A stretch of DNA of 35,165 nt from Crocinitomicaceae bacterium (GTDB taxonomy: Bacteria; Bacteroidota; Bacteroidia; Flavobacteriales_D; Crocinitomicaceae). Numbering within the stretch: the stretch's first letter is position 1; every line of letters starts with the position of its first letter. Positions 7,423 to 15,538 of this stretch are shown piece by piece. Position numbers and translations under genes: made by a program. The notes under the pieces are model-generated. The model made no database searches. It saw only the letters and a list, made by a program, of their open reading frames with translations, and was not told the DNA's origin. The stretch is from positions 45,046 to 80,210 of the forward strand of contig JAKVAQ010000008.1 of NCBI GenBank assembly GCA_022447665.1, read 5' to 3'.

Positions 7423-9204
7423 GTGCAGATTTATAAACAGATATGGATTTTCTTTCTTTTTTGTTCTGCTGTTATTTGCGCTCAAGAATCGAACGATACA
7501 CCAATAATTTGGGATTCCTTAGAAGTGAAATGGCGTCAAAGTTATGGTAGTGGAATGTCCTATGCTGATCAAATTCTATTGTGTAATGAACTGTATTCAA
7601 TTGCTCAGGAAAACCAAAATATTGACCAAGTGCTGCGTTCAGAGCAAATATTTTGTCAAACATTTAATCGGAATGGACGCTCGCATTTATCTTTTTCGAA
7701 AGCATTAAAACTAGAGGCTAGATATTCAAAGTTACAGAAGACTCATTACCCTAATTATCACCAATACTTTTTAAAAATACTTGGAGATGGGTATAGGAGT
7801 ATAGACAGCTTGGAAAAAGCGGTTCAGTATTATCAAGACATTGAATCTATAGATACCAATATAAATACCTCCAGGAAATATAATCTTGCTTTGATGCTTA
7901 TTGATATAGGTAAACCTGACTCAGGTATTCGTATTATTTCGGAACCGATTATCAAATCGAAAAATAATGGAGACTTGATTGGCCTGCACAATATGCGGGG
8001 TCTCTGCCATAGAAAGGCTGGGAATTATGAAAAGGCCATAGAAGACTTTATGATTAGCATTAAGTATATCGATAGTTCAGGTTCACGAAAAGCACTAAAA
8101 CCCGTTATTTATGGAAATATAGGTTCTTGTTATAGATCATTAGGAGACTATGAAAGGGCTTATGAATTTCTAACTTATGATTTGGAAGAGAATTTAAGGA
8201 TTGGAAATTATGTTTCGGCCACTTCAGCGGAAATGCTCTTAGCAGAAATAGATACGATAAACGGGAATTATAACAAGGCAATAAAAAGATACGAAGACAT
8301 TCTTCAGAGAAACTCTTTTGGTCCAATTCCGCAGGCTAAGGGGAGTTCGCACTTGAGTCTTTCAATACTTTATGGTCTAATAGGAAACGAGAAAAAAAGC
8401 CAAGAACAGCGATTGTTATATGAGGAATTCATGAAGAATTTTGACTTGGAAAAAGTGGCACAGCAGAAAAATTTAGAGAATGAAATAAACGCCGCAAATT
8501 TTGAATCTGCTTTAAAGAATTCTGAACTGGAAAAGGAAAATATTGAAAACAAACTTTTGGTTGAGACTAATTTAAGGGCTTATGAATCTTCACGATCTAA
8601 CTATTATCTTTTAATAGGAGCGTTAATTTTAGTTATTTCTTTCCTGATTTTCTCGAGATCTAGAGCAAGAACAAAACGTTCGCTGGAATTAACAGAAGCA
8701 CGAGAGCAAATTGCAGCAAGTAAGGCTGAACTAGCTGAAAAGAATAATGAACTATTGAAACTTCAAATATCAGAGTCTGAGGTTCTCGTTAATCAGGTAA
8801 GGTATGAACTAGACTTGAAAAATAGTTTCTCCAGTCGCCTAGTGGAATACATCAAAAAGAATGAATTCAATATTTCTCCTCAAGACTTGAATGCCCTCAA
8901 TCTATTCATTAATAACGAGCTAGGACATAAGTCAATTTTGTCCGATTATTCTGAAGATGTAAATCTGGCTTTTGTAAGTAAATTGGTTTCTACCTATCCT
9001 AACCTAACAGAGACGGAGTTGAGTTTAATTGCATTAATTGTGCAGAATTACTCTAACAAAGAAATTGCTGTTTCGCGCAGTATGACGATTGGTTCCGTAA
9101 AAGTGGCGAAGAATCGAATTAAGAAGAAAATGGAGTTGAGTGGCGAAGAGCGTTTGAAAGATGTTCTTCAAAAAATGATAGTTGAAGAAAGCGGCTTAAA
9201 GTGA
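7423..9204 (+). CDS. TPR-repeat sensor with transmembrane segment, coiled coil and LuxR-type HTH
   Basis: A 593-residue protein with signal peptide (1-20), a periplasmic TPR-type helical domain (about 45-335; for example NYEKAIEDFMISIKYI and GDYERAYEFLTYDLEENL), a coiled coil (about 340-390), one transmembrane helix (393-411), a second coiled coil (about 415-465) and a C-terminal LuxR/GerE-like helix-turn-helix (about 525-587: LTETELSLIALIVQNYSNKE, then IAVSRSMTIGSVKVAKNRIK). This layout, periplasmic TPR plus cytoplasmic HTH without a kinase, is a Bacteroidota type of one-component regulator. The start must be GTG, because a TAG lies just upstream in frame and no early in-frame ATG exists. 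It is divergent from the T9SS adhesin, a likely target. The signal sensed is unknown. Confidence 0.85.
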   Translation: MQIYKQIWIFFLFCSAVICAQESNDTPIIWDSLEVKWRQSYGSGMSYADQILLCNELYSIAQENQNIDQVLRSEQIFCQTFNRNGRSHLSFSKALKLEARYSKLQKTHYPNYHQYFLKILGDGYRSIDSLEKAVQYYQDIESIDTNINTSRKYNLALMLIDIGKPDSGIRIISEPIIKSKNNGDLIGLHNMRGLCHRKAGNYEKAIEDFMISIKYIDSSGSRKALKPVIYGNIGSCYRSLGDYERAYEFLTYDLEENLRIGNYVSATSAEMLLAEIDTINGNYNKAIKRYEDILQRNSFGPIPQAKGSSHLSLSILYGLIGNEKKSQEQRLLYEEFMKNFDLEKVAQQKNLENEINAANFESALKNSELEKENIENKLLVETNLRAYESSRSNYYLLIGALILVISFLIFSRSRARTKRSLELTEAREQIAASKAELAEKNNELLKLQISESEVLVNQVRYELDLKNSFSSRLVEYIKKNEFNISPQDLNALNLFINNELGHKSILSDYSEDVNLAFVSKLVSTYPNLTETELSLIALIVQNYSNKEIAVSRSMTIGSVKVAKNRIKKKMELSGEERLKDVLQKMIVEESGLK

Positions 9205-9259
9205 TCACGTTACTTAAGTTACTTTCGAAATCCTGAAAATTAACGAACTTTGTATCCTA

Positions 9260-9466
9260 ATGAAAAGAAGAGTTCTATCCAATTGGTCGTTCCTTAGATT
9301 ATTGTACGCAGTTATGGGAGCTGGTTTATTGTATTACTCAGTCACCGAAAGACAATGGCTAGGTATTATCATAGCATTGTATTTCTTAGCCATGTGTGTA
9401 TTTGCCATTGGCTGCGCCACAGGAAATTGTGTTGGGGATGAATGTGAAGTAGAAGGAAATTCTTAG
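9260..9466 (+). CDS. Small membrane protein, function unknown
   Basis: A 68-residue protein with two predicted hydrophobic helices (about 10-25 and 31-52) and a Cys-bearing tail (GCATGNCVGDECEVE) that could bind a metal or form disulfides. N-terminal KRR is positively charged. Such short two-helix proteins with DUF2892/YgaP-like appearance occur in many Bacteroidota, but I cannot name a family with confidence. It stands 55 bases after the regulator and its stop codon overlaps the stop of the convergent dioxygenase gene by four bases. The ATG at 9260 follows an imperfect -7 element (GAACTTTG, 9244-9251). Confidence 0.7.
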   Translation: MKRRVLSNWSFLRLLYAVMGAGLLYYSVTERQWLGIIIALYFLAMCVFAIGCATGNCVGDECEVEGNS

Positions 9467-9996
9467 TCCACAAATCGCTCATCAACTTCCATCACGGTAC
9501 CGCAGTTCTTGCACGTTCTTAAATCTAAAGAAGAGTAGAAATGCTTAAATCTTGGTTGAAAGTCTTTCTCGACATTTGTCAATTCAAATCGTGTGTCATG
9601 CAATTTTGTATTGCAATTATCACAAAACCACATTAAACCGTCTTTACAGTCTGCTCCTTTTCGAACGCGCTCAACAACCAATCCTACTGAATTAGCCGGA
9701 CGAACTGGATTGTGGGGGATATTAGCAGGAAGTAAGAACATATCACCTTCTTTGATTTCCACTTTTTTTGCCTTACCATCTTCCTGAATAGTCACAACAA
9801 TATCACCTTCAAGTTGGTAAAATAACTCTTCAGTTTCATTGTAATGGTAATCTTTTCTAGCATTAGGACCACCTACAATCATTACAATATAATCACCTGA
9901 TTCCGTGTAAAGATTCTTATTACTTACTGGTGGTTTTAGAAGATCACGGTTCTCATCTATCCACTTCTTAAGATTAAAAGGTCCTGCAATTGCCAT
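9463..9996 (-). CDS. nbaC: 3-hydroxyanthranilate 3,4-dioxygenase
   Basis: Cytoplasmic cupin dioxygenase of 177 residues that opens the ring of 3-hydroxyanthranilate to give the precursor of quinolinate, in tryptophan degradation by the kynurenine route. All family landmarks are seen at the expected positions: iron ligands H51, E57 and H95, substrate residues R47, R99 and E109, and a second rubredoxin-like iron site made of C125-x2-C128 and C162-x2-C165, typical of the bacterial enzyme. The length matches. No other kynurenine-pathway gene is within the window, so partners such as kynureninase must be elsewhere. It overlaps the convergent small membrane gene by four bases. Confidence 0.96.
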   Translation of the reverse strand: MAIAGPFNLKKWIDENRDLLKPPVSNKNLYTESGDYIVMIVGGPNARKDYHYNETEELFYQLEGDIVVTIQEDGKAKKVEIKEGDMFLLPANIPHNPVRPANSVGLVVERVRKGADCKDGLMWFCDNCNTKLHDTRFELTNVEKDFQPRFKHFYSSLDLRTCKNCGTVMEVDERFVD

Positions 9997-10046
9997 AATT
10001 AAATTTTGACATTGAAGATAAGAAAAAATGAGTGCTCAATAAAGTA

Positions 10047-10724
10047 TTAGAATATCTTCTTTGGGGTGCCAGCAACGAAATCTTTTAAATAGTATGGTTC
10101 GAAATAGGCTAGGTCAGCGAAATCTTGATTTGAGAACTTCTTGTAACTCAATGAAATCATTCCTTTTGCTGAAGCTTCACGGTCTAGGATCAAGTTTGCA
10201 TTATTATGAATGATTGTTTCACTGCACTTTCTAACACCATCACCAATAAAAGTAACTTTACCTTTTTCAAGATAATCGGCTCTAAAATCTTTGTCTACTT
10301 CAATAGCTTCTGTTTCTTCTAGAAGATTTAAATTATTATCGAAAATAGCAGAGTATACTTCCATCCTTCTCGCATCCAACATGGGGCAGATAAAATCGGT
10401 ACTCACATCAACAAGGTTGGCTAGACTTTCTAAGGTGCTTACCGCAATAAGTGGAATGTTTAATCCATGGCAAATACCCTTCGCTGTCGAGGTGCCAATT
10501 CTTAGGCCTGTATAAGAACCGGGCCCTTCAGAAATAGCAACAGCATTAAGATCCTTCATTTTAATCTTGGCCTCGTCAAGTGCCTCATTGATAAAAGAAT
10601 ATAAGAACTCATTGTGCTGGTATTTTTCACCAGACACTTCTTTTAAGGAAATCAACTCGCCCTCTTTCGATGCGGCAACTGAACATGATTTAGTTGAAGT
10701 TTCTATGTTTAAGATTAAACTCAA
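10047..10724 (-). CDS. tsaB: TsaB, tRNA threonylcarbamoyladenosine biosynthesis protein
   Basis: A 225-residue cytoplasmic ASKHA-fold protein that partners TsaD (with TsaE) to make t6A at position 37 of ANN-decoding tRNAs. Seen motifs are the N-terminal LNIETSTKSCSVA and the highly conserved SEGPGSYTGLRIGTSTAKG (about 65-83), diagnostic of TsaB. The start is TTG at 10724: the first codons give the normal TsaB N-terminus, there is no in-frame ATG nearby, and the TTG overlaps the stop of the upstream OmpA-like gene as TTGA. The overlap implies translational coupling to the OmpA gene, an odd partner. Essential in most bacteria. Confidence 0.95.
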   Translation of the reverse strand: MSLILNIETSTKSCSVAASKEGELISLKEVSGEKYQHNEFLYSFINEALDEAKIKMKDLNAVAISEGPGSYTGLRIGTSTAKGICHGLNIPLIAVSTLESLANLVDVSTDFICPMLDARRMEVYSAIFDNNLNLLEETEAIEVDKDFRADYLEKGKVTFIGDGVRKCSETIIHNNANLILDREASAKGMISLSYKKFSNQDFADLAYFEPYYLKDFVAGTPKKIF

Positions 10725-11902
10725 TTTGCTAGAATTAAGATTTCTACACGACGATTGGCTTCTGCCTCCTCTTCGTTCTTAGGATCTTCATATATCATTC
10801 GTGTATTACCAAACCCTTTTATCTGCATTCTATCACCATCAATTCCATTTTTTTTGAGGAATTTATAAACGGCTTTGCATCGCATTTTTGAGAGTCGTTT
10901 AGTAGCAAAGGTGTTCTTGCTGTCTGGAGAGTTAACATGCCCTTGCAATTCTATTCGAACGCTTTCATTTAAAGCCATAAAATCGAGAAGTCGCTTGAGC
11001 GCTGGTAAAGCAATAGGAAGAAAAGCATCTGAGGCAACTTCAAATTTAATGTCCTGTAATTCTAATTTTATTCCAGGTGCAAGCTTCACAAGCTCAACAA
11101 GTATTAGATCTTCTTCGAGTTCATCCTCTTGATATGTTTGTGAAAAAACGAAATATCCTTTAGTATTACTCTCAACATAAATCTCACCTGTTTTTGTTTT
11201 GTCGAAAAAGAAATCGGTCCCAAGGTATGCGGCATACTCGTTATTGATCCCATTTATCGCAAGGTTCGCCTCCACAGGTTCTCCTGTCGCTTTATCTCGG
11301 ATTTTTACATGTAAAAAAGGAGAGCTGTCGTCAGAACGGTAGTCTTGAATATTAGCTTTGGTTTCTTCAACCTGTCCATCAAGATTATATCTAAGGATAA
11401 CTGAAGAATTACCCTTTGTAGTTGTATGCACCAGCACATAGAGTACATCTTGAAAATCTACATTTATTTCTGGCTTATAGGAATCATCTGAGTCGCTACT
11501 TACCGTTCCAAATGAACTACCATGAGACAAGACATGCATTTCGGGCTTTATATAGTTCTCGTTAAATTCTTCGCAAAAATCATTTTCATTTGCCCTGAAA
11601 ATGAAATAACTCATGTCATTGGTTAACTCAGCTGAGATGATTTCTAGTTTAAACTTACCCTTTAATCGAGGTTCTAAACGAACCCAAATCGAATTTACTT
11701 CTCGGTTGTTAGGATTCAGATTTGTGAAATCTTCATGACCTCCAGAGTTCCCCGGGAATTGAATAGTGGAGGGATAGTCATAGTCATAAACCTCTATTGC
11801 TCCAGAACAATCGGCAATTGAATTTGAGTAATTCATTTTAAACCCCTGCCCAAAGAGGGGAAAAGTAATTACCGTAAAAAATAAGGCATATAATACGCGC
11901 AT
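10721..11902 (-). CDS. Secreted OmpA-domain protein
   Basis: A 393-residue protein with signal peptide (1-19), an N-terminal beta-rich region (20-180, with Cys32 and Cys110), a segment resembling a carboxypeptidase-regulatory-like fold (about 195-270, HVKIRDKATGEPVEANLAI), and a C-terminal OmpA-like peptidoglycan-binding domain (about 280-393: ELQGHVNSPDSKNTF, KRLSKMRCKAVYKFL, EANRRVEILIL). It probably anchors the outer membrane to the cell wall or the OmpA part acts in a T9SS/gliding-linked complex. The usual THD/TDN aspartate that contacts diaminopimelate is Asn324 here, while the partner Arg341 is kept. Its stop overlaps the TTG start of tsaB. Confidence 0.88.
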   Translation of the reverse strand: MRVLYALFFTVITFPLFGQGFKMNYSNSIADCSGAIEVYDYDYPSTIQFPGNSGGHEDFTNLNPNNREVNSIWVRLEPRLKGKFKLEIISAELTNDMSYFIFRANENDFCEEFNENYIKPEMHVLSHGSSFGTVSSDSDDSYKPEINVDFQDVLYVLVHTTTKGNSSVILRYNLDGQVEETKANIQDYRSDDSSPFLHVKIRDKATGEPVEANLAINGINNEYAAYLGTDFFFDKTKTGEIYVESNTKGYFVFSQTYQEDELEEDLILVELVKLAPGIKLELQDIKFEVASDAFLPIALPALKRLLDFMALNESVRIELQGHVNSPDSKNTFATKRLSKMRCKAVYKFLKKNGIDGDRMQIKGFGNTRMIYEDPKNEEEAEANRRVEILILAN

Positions 11903-11930
11903 TGACCTATAACTCTTATGCTAAGATACG

Positions 11931-11938
11931 TAAATTTG
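11931..11938 (+). promoter_or_regulatory. TAnnTTTG -7 element of the truncated-globin gene
   Basis: TAAATTTG is an exact match, 27 bases upstream of ATG 11965. A TTG at 11902-11904 is 26 bases away, longer than usual. The position argues that translation starts at 11965 rather than at the upstream TTG 11902. Confidence 0.5.
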
Positions 11939-11964
11939 GAGTGATTTGTTCACTGAGTAAAATT

Positions 11965-12330
11965 ATGGAAACGATTTATAAACGATTAGGAGAAGAGAAT
12001 TTGAAGTTAATGGTTGACTATTTCTATGAAGAAGTATTTGTAAGTCCAATTATTGGACCATTATTCGCCAATTCTGAAAAAGACACCGTAAAGGATAAAC
12101 AATTTAGATTTCTAACGCAATACCTCGGAGGTCCATTACTTTATTTAGAGAAGTATGGTGCTCCAAAAATGCGTATGCGTCATCTTCCTCATAAAATAGA
12201 TGAGCAAGCAAAAGACGAGTGGTTGCGCTTAATGAAAAACGCGATTTATAAATTGGAAATTGATGAGAATTTCAAAGAGGTTTTATACAGCTGTTTTCCA
12301 ACCTTAGCAGCTCACATGCAAAATCATTAA
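11965..12330 (+). CDS. Truncated haemoglobin (group II-like)
   Basis: A 121-residue 2-over-2 globin. Seen features: Y21 in the B-helix region (DYFYEEVF), the LGGP turn (YLGGPLLY, about 53-60), the proximal haem ligand H73 in KMRMRHLPHKI, and W86 (DEWL) at the G8 position that is typical of groups II and III. Such proteins bind O2 or NO and often serve in nitrosative or oxygen handling in the cytoplasm. I chose ATG 11965 because it gives METIYKRLGEENL, the normal globin start, and a -7 promoter element lies just upstream; an in-frame TTG at 11902 would add 21 unlike residues. The stop overlaps that of recJ by four bases. Confidence 0.88.
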   Translation: METIYKRLGEENLKLMVDYFYEEVFVSPIIGPLFANSEKDTVKDKQFRFLTQYLGGPLLYLEKYGAPKMRMRHLPHKIDEQAKDEWLRLMKNAIYKLEIDENFKEVLYSCFPTLAAHMQNH

Positions 12331-14057
12331 AGTACCGGTTTGCTTGGCTTAATGTCTTTTACCATCATTTGAAGCGATACATTTCCATTCCAATGATTCT
12401 CTTCGAGCGAATAGACAATGTCAAATTCACCATCTTGAATTATGTGGAATTTCTCAGCTAAAGAAAATCCGATTCCGTCAAGTACTATATCTTCATATTC
12501 TTCTTGAAATACTTGAAATTTAATATGTTCGTCTTTAAGAATGCGCGAACCTCTATCACGAACACGTTCTGTAAGGAAATTAGGGTTAAGGTTTTCTGGT
12601 CCGAAAGGGGCAATTTGCTTTAAGATTCTGAAGAATTTAGGAATTCCTCTTCTTTCGGATTCATAGATGTCGCGGAAATCAATTTTGGTAGCAACTTCAA
12701 TGGAGGGAACAAGTTGCTCTCTTGATATTTGCTCCTGAACAACTTCGTCAAATTTAGCACGAAATGCATCTACATTTTCAATGGGTAGTGTCATCCCAGC
12801 CGCAAAGTCGTGACCTCCAAATTGATGCAGTAAATCACTACAAGCGTCAATTGCATTATAAATATTGAAACCCTTCACGCTTCTTGCGGAACCAACGGCA
12901 AAACCATGCGATTCGGTGAGTACAATTGTTGGTCTGTAATAAGTTTCAGTGAGTCTTGAAGCAACAATTCCTACAACTCCTTTGTGCCAGTTTGAATTGT
13001 ATACTACTGTAGATTTAGCATTCTTTAACCATTGGTTGTTCTCAATAATATCTAGCGCTTCAGCAGTAATTTGACGATCCAACTCTTTTCTTTTTTCGTT
13101 GTGTTCATTTATGAGCACCGATATTTCATCGACTTGTTGTTCTGTTCTGGCTAACAATAACTCTACAGCCTGATTTCCTGATTCAATTCTTCCTGCCGCG
13201 TTAATTCTAGGAGCCAACGTAAAAACCACATCCTGTACACTTAAGTAATGCTTTTTATTGGCTAGTTCTAATAATTTTTTGAATCCTATTCTCGGATTTT
13301 CATTAAGCCTTTTTAAACCAAAATGTGCTAGAATTCGATTCTCACCAACTATTGGAACAATGTCTGCTCCAATGGCAACGAGAACCATATCCAGTGCCGG
13401 TAGTACTTCGTCATAAGGAAGCATTCTTGAATGATTAAGTGCCTGGATTAATTTAAATCCCACACCACATCCACATAATTCTTTGAATGGATATTCGCAT
13501 CCTTTTTGTTTTGGGTTAAGAATAATCGCTTCTGGTAATTGATCGCCTGGTTTATGATGATCGCATACGATTACGTCTATGCCTTCAGTTTTTGCGAACG
13601 CTATTTGTTCTATGGCCTTTATGCCACAATCGAGCGCTATAATGAGTGTAAAAGAATTGTCTGAAGCGAATTCAATTCCCGTTTTCGATAATCCATACCC
13701 TTCTTTGTACCGGTCAGGAATATAGTACCCTACCTGTTCATAGTCTTTTGTGAGGTATTCATAAACTAAAGCAACGGCCGTGGTTCCATCTACATCATAA
13801 TCCCCGTAAACTAAGATGTTTTCTCCATTCGCAACGGCTTTTTCAATCCTATCTACCGCAGCATTCATGTTCTTCATTTCAAAAGGATCATGAAGTTTTT
13901 CTAAATCTGGTCTAAAAAATGATTTTGCTTGCTCAAAATTTTCGATTTTTCGCTGTCCTAAAATCGTGGCTACAGGTCTAGAAACTCCTACTTTCTCAAT
14001 AAGCTCTTCAAGCACATCAAAATTTGGCTCTTTTTGAAGAACCCATCTTTTTTCCAT
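12327..14057 (-). CDS. recJ: RecJ single-stranded-DNA-specific exonuclease
   Basis: A 576-residue 5'-3' ssDNA exonuclease of the DHH superfamily, acting in recombination, mismatch and excision repair. Metal-binding motifs: VYGDYDVDGTTA (83-94), ALDCG (141-145), CDHHKPGDQLPEA (165-177), and the DHHA1-like motif with GSARSVKGFNIY and FGGHDFAAG. APRINAAGRIESG is another RecJ hallmark. Length fits the family. The protein is complete. Its start faces the start of a divergent secreted-protein gene with only 12 bases between, so their promoters must lie inside each other's coding region. Confidence 0.97.
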   Translation of the reverse strand: MEKRWVLQKEPNFDVLEELIEKVGVSRPVATILGQRKIENFEQAKSFFRPDLEKLHDPFEMKNMNAAVDRIEKAVANGENILVYGDYDVDGTTAVALVYEYLTKDYEQVGYYIPDRYKEGYGLSKTGIEFASDNSFTLIIALDCGIKAIEQIAFAKTEGIDVIVCDHHKPGDQLPEAIILNPKQKGCEYPFKELCGCGVGFKLIQALNHSRMLPYDEVLPALDMVLVAIGADIVPIVGENRILAHFGLKRLNENPRIGFKKLLELANKKHYLSVQDVVFTLAPRINAAGRIESGNQAVELLLARTEQQVDEISVLINEHNEKRKELDRQITAEALDIIENNQWLKNAKSTVVYNSNWHKGVVGIVASRLTETYYRPTIVLTESHGFAVGSARSVKGFNIYNAIDACSDLLHQFGGHDFAAGMTLPIENVDAFRAKFDEVVQEQISREQLVPSIEVATKIDFRDIYESERRGIPKFFRILKQIAPFGPENLNPNFLTERVRDRGSRILKDEHIKFQVFQEEYEDIVLDGIGFSLAEKFHIIQDGEFDIVYSLEENHWNGNVSLQMMVKDIKPSKPVL

Positions 14058-14069
14058 ATTTTTAAGGGT

Positions 14070-14744
14070 ATGATTAAAGTCTACTTAAATATAATTTTTC
14101 TTTTGGTTTCGGTTCATACTTTTTCTCAAAGTGATGAATTTTATTCTCTGTATTTTTCATCGGAGGATATTCCAGGATATGAGCAGGGTAAAATAGCGTC
14201 TTCATTTTATGGGGAATATACCCTTAAGGAGACTGACCAGAATGGGCTTCGAATCGCTGCAGGAGAATCGATCTTTGTTGATGAAACAGGTATTTATATT
14301 GAAAAGAATAAAGTGCTTAGTATTTCCCGTGAAGAAGTGAGAGAGAATTCTAAATACACTGTTCGTGATGGCTATTTACATGGTGTAATTGAGGGTGATT
14401 CTTTAATGGTAAGTTTGGATGGAGAGCTGTACTATTTTTTAGTGCCGAGTAAAGCTTATTTAGTAGAAAAGTCAACGAAGCTTTATGAGTTAGGCGCTAA
14501 TAAATACATGTACTTTTCCAAGGAGGATGATGGTTTATTGGTTCCTTCAATTGTTGAATTCGCTGGGCGCTCACTAAAGCTTCATGAACTTACATATCCT
14601 AATGAAGCTTTTGATTTCACAAAAGCGGAAGATTATTTTGTAATTGAGGGCGATTATCCAACTTATGTGGCAAAGCCAACAGCAGAGGAGTGGAAGAGCA
14701 TAATTCAGTGTTTTGAACTTTATGAATCATATGTGAAGAAATGA
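14070..14744 (+). CDS. Secreted protein of unknown function
   Basis: A 224-residue protein with signal peptide MIKVYLNIIFLLVSVHTFS, cut before QSDEF. The mature part is beta-rich and acidic (YSLYFSSEDIPGYEQG, LRIAAGESIFVDETG) without Cys or metal motifs other than one Cys near the end. No family recognised. I chose ATG 14070 because it starts a proper signal peptide; the earlier ATG at 14034 would add KNPSFFHIFKG-type residues and overlap recJ. It overlaps the following peptidase gene by four bases (ATGA), so they are one transcript and probably function together, for instance as peptidase and its substrate, inhibitor or surface partner. Confidence 0.7.
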   Translation: MIKVYLNIIFLLVSVHTFSQSDEFYSLYFSSEDIPGYEQGKIASSFYGEYTLKETDQNGLRIAAGESIFVDETGIYIEKNKVLSISREEVRENSKYTVRDGYLHGVIEGDSLMVSLDGELYYFLVPSKAYLVEKSTKLYELGANKYMYFSKEDDGLLVPSIVEFAGRSLKLHELTYPNEAFDFTKAEDYFVIEGDYPTYVAKPTAEEWKSIIQCFELYESYVKK

Positions 14745-15538
14745 GAATAGGTTTAATATTGCTATTGCTACTAACAGCTATTTCGGCATCTGCCTTGAAT
14801 TATAAGATAATTTGGGAAGAAGAGGTAGATCAAGAAACCGCCCAGAAGGCTCGTGTATGGTTAGATACTTTAGTCTCGGCGAGTTTTAGGATTAATGGCC
14901 AATATCCAGATACATTGAATTTTTACTTGCATCAGGTAAATACCTTGAAAGATGGTGTGGGTTGGGCTTATGTGAAGTATCCAAAGAAAAGTCGTGGGGT
15001 GTATATGGATGTAAATGCCCATGTTTCTTTAGATACGCTTCTTTCTAATTGGGAACCTCCCCATGAAATTAGTCATCTGGCAATGCCTTTTATGGGAAAG
15101 GAGAATAAGTGGATTTCTGAAGGTTTTGCTACTTATATGAGCAGACATGTGATGTTGGGTTTAGGGATTTATGACGATGAGACGATTATTGACTTTTATC
15201 ATCAATCCTTCAAAGAGGTAGCTGAGTATTACCAAACTGATGAAACTTTCGAAAGTGTTGTTTTAAATTTAGTTGCGACGGGTAGATATTCTGCTTTTTA
15301 CAGAGGGGGAGCCATGTATTTTTATGTGTGTGATTATTTCATTTTTGAAAGAAATGGTATTCGTTTAAGAGATGTGGTTCGCGAATATCAATCGACCCAT
15401 AAGAAAATGGACACTGGATTTGATATGATGATTGATAGTTTGGATGGATTGATAGGAGAACCAATCTTGAGAAAGACCTTATATTTCTTTAAAACTACAT
15501 CAGCACGAGCAATAATTAATTTTGTGCTTACGCATTAA
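14741..15538 (+). CDS. Secreted HExxH zinc peptidase-like protein (gluzincin-type)
   Basis: A 265-residue protein with signal peptide (about 1-18) and a gluzincin-like active site: H108-E109-I-S-H112 in PPHEISHLAMPF and a downstream glutamate E127 in KWISEGFATYMS, the order expected of MA-clan metallopeptidases. Such small peptidase-MA-like proteins are often poorly annotated. No transmembrane segment beyond the signal is obvious, so periplasmic or secreted. The gene overlaps the preceding unknown gene (ATGA) and its stop overlaps the polyprenyl synthase stop. I cannot tell a substrate; a partial C-terminal domain with YFYVCDYFIFERNG looks like the helical part of the fold. Confidence 0.8.
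   Translation: MRIGLILLLLLTAISASALNYKIIWEEEVDQETAQKARVWLDTLVSASFRINGQYPDTLNFYLHQVNTLKDGVGWAYVKYPKKSRGVYMDVNAHVSLDTLLSNWEPPHEISHLAMPFMGKENKWISEGFATYMSRHVMLGLGIYDDETIIDFYHQSFKEVAEYYQTDETFESVVLNLVATGRYSAFYRGGAMYFYVCDYFIFERNGIRLRDVVREYQSTHKKMDTGFDMMIDSLDGLIGEPILRKTLYFFKTTSARAIINFVLTH

Noticed and set aside
11902-11964. Upstream TTG extension of the truncated globin
   Set aside because: The extra residues do not resemble globins, the -7 promoter element lies within the extension, and the ATG at 11965 gives the usual N-terminus.
14034-14069. Upstream ATG extension of the unknown secreted protein
   Set aside because: It overlaps recJ and would put twelve non-hydrophobic residues ahead of an otherwise normal signal peptide.
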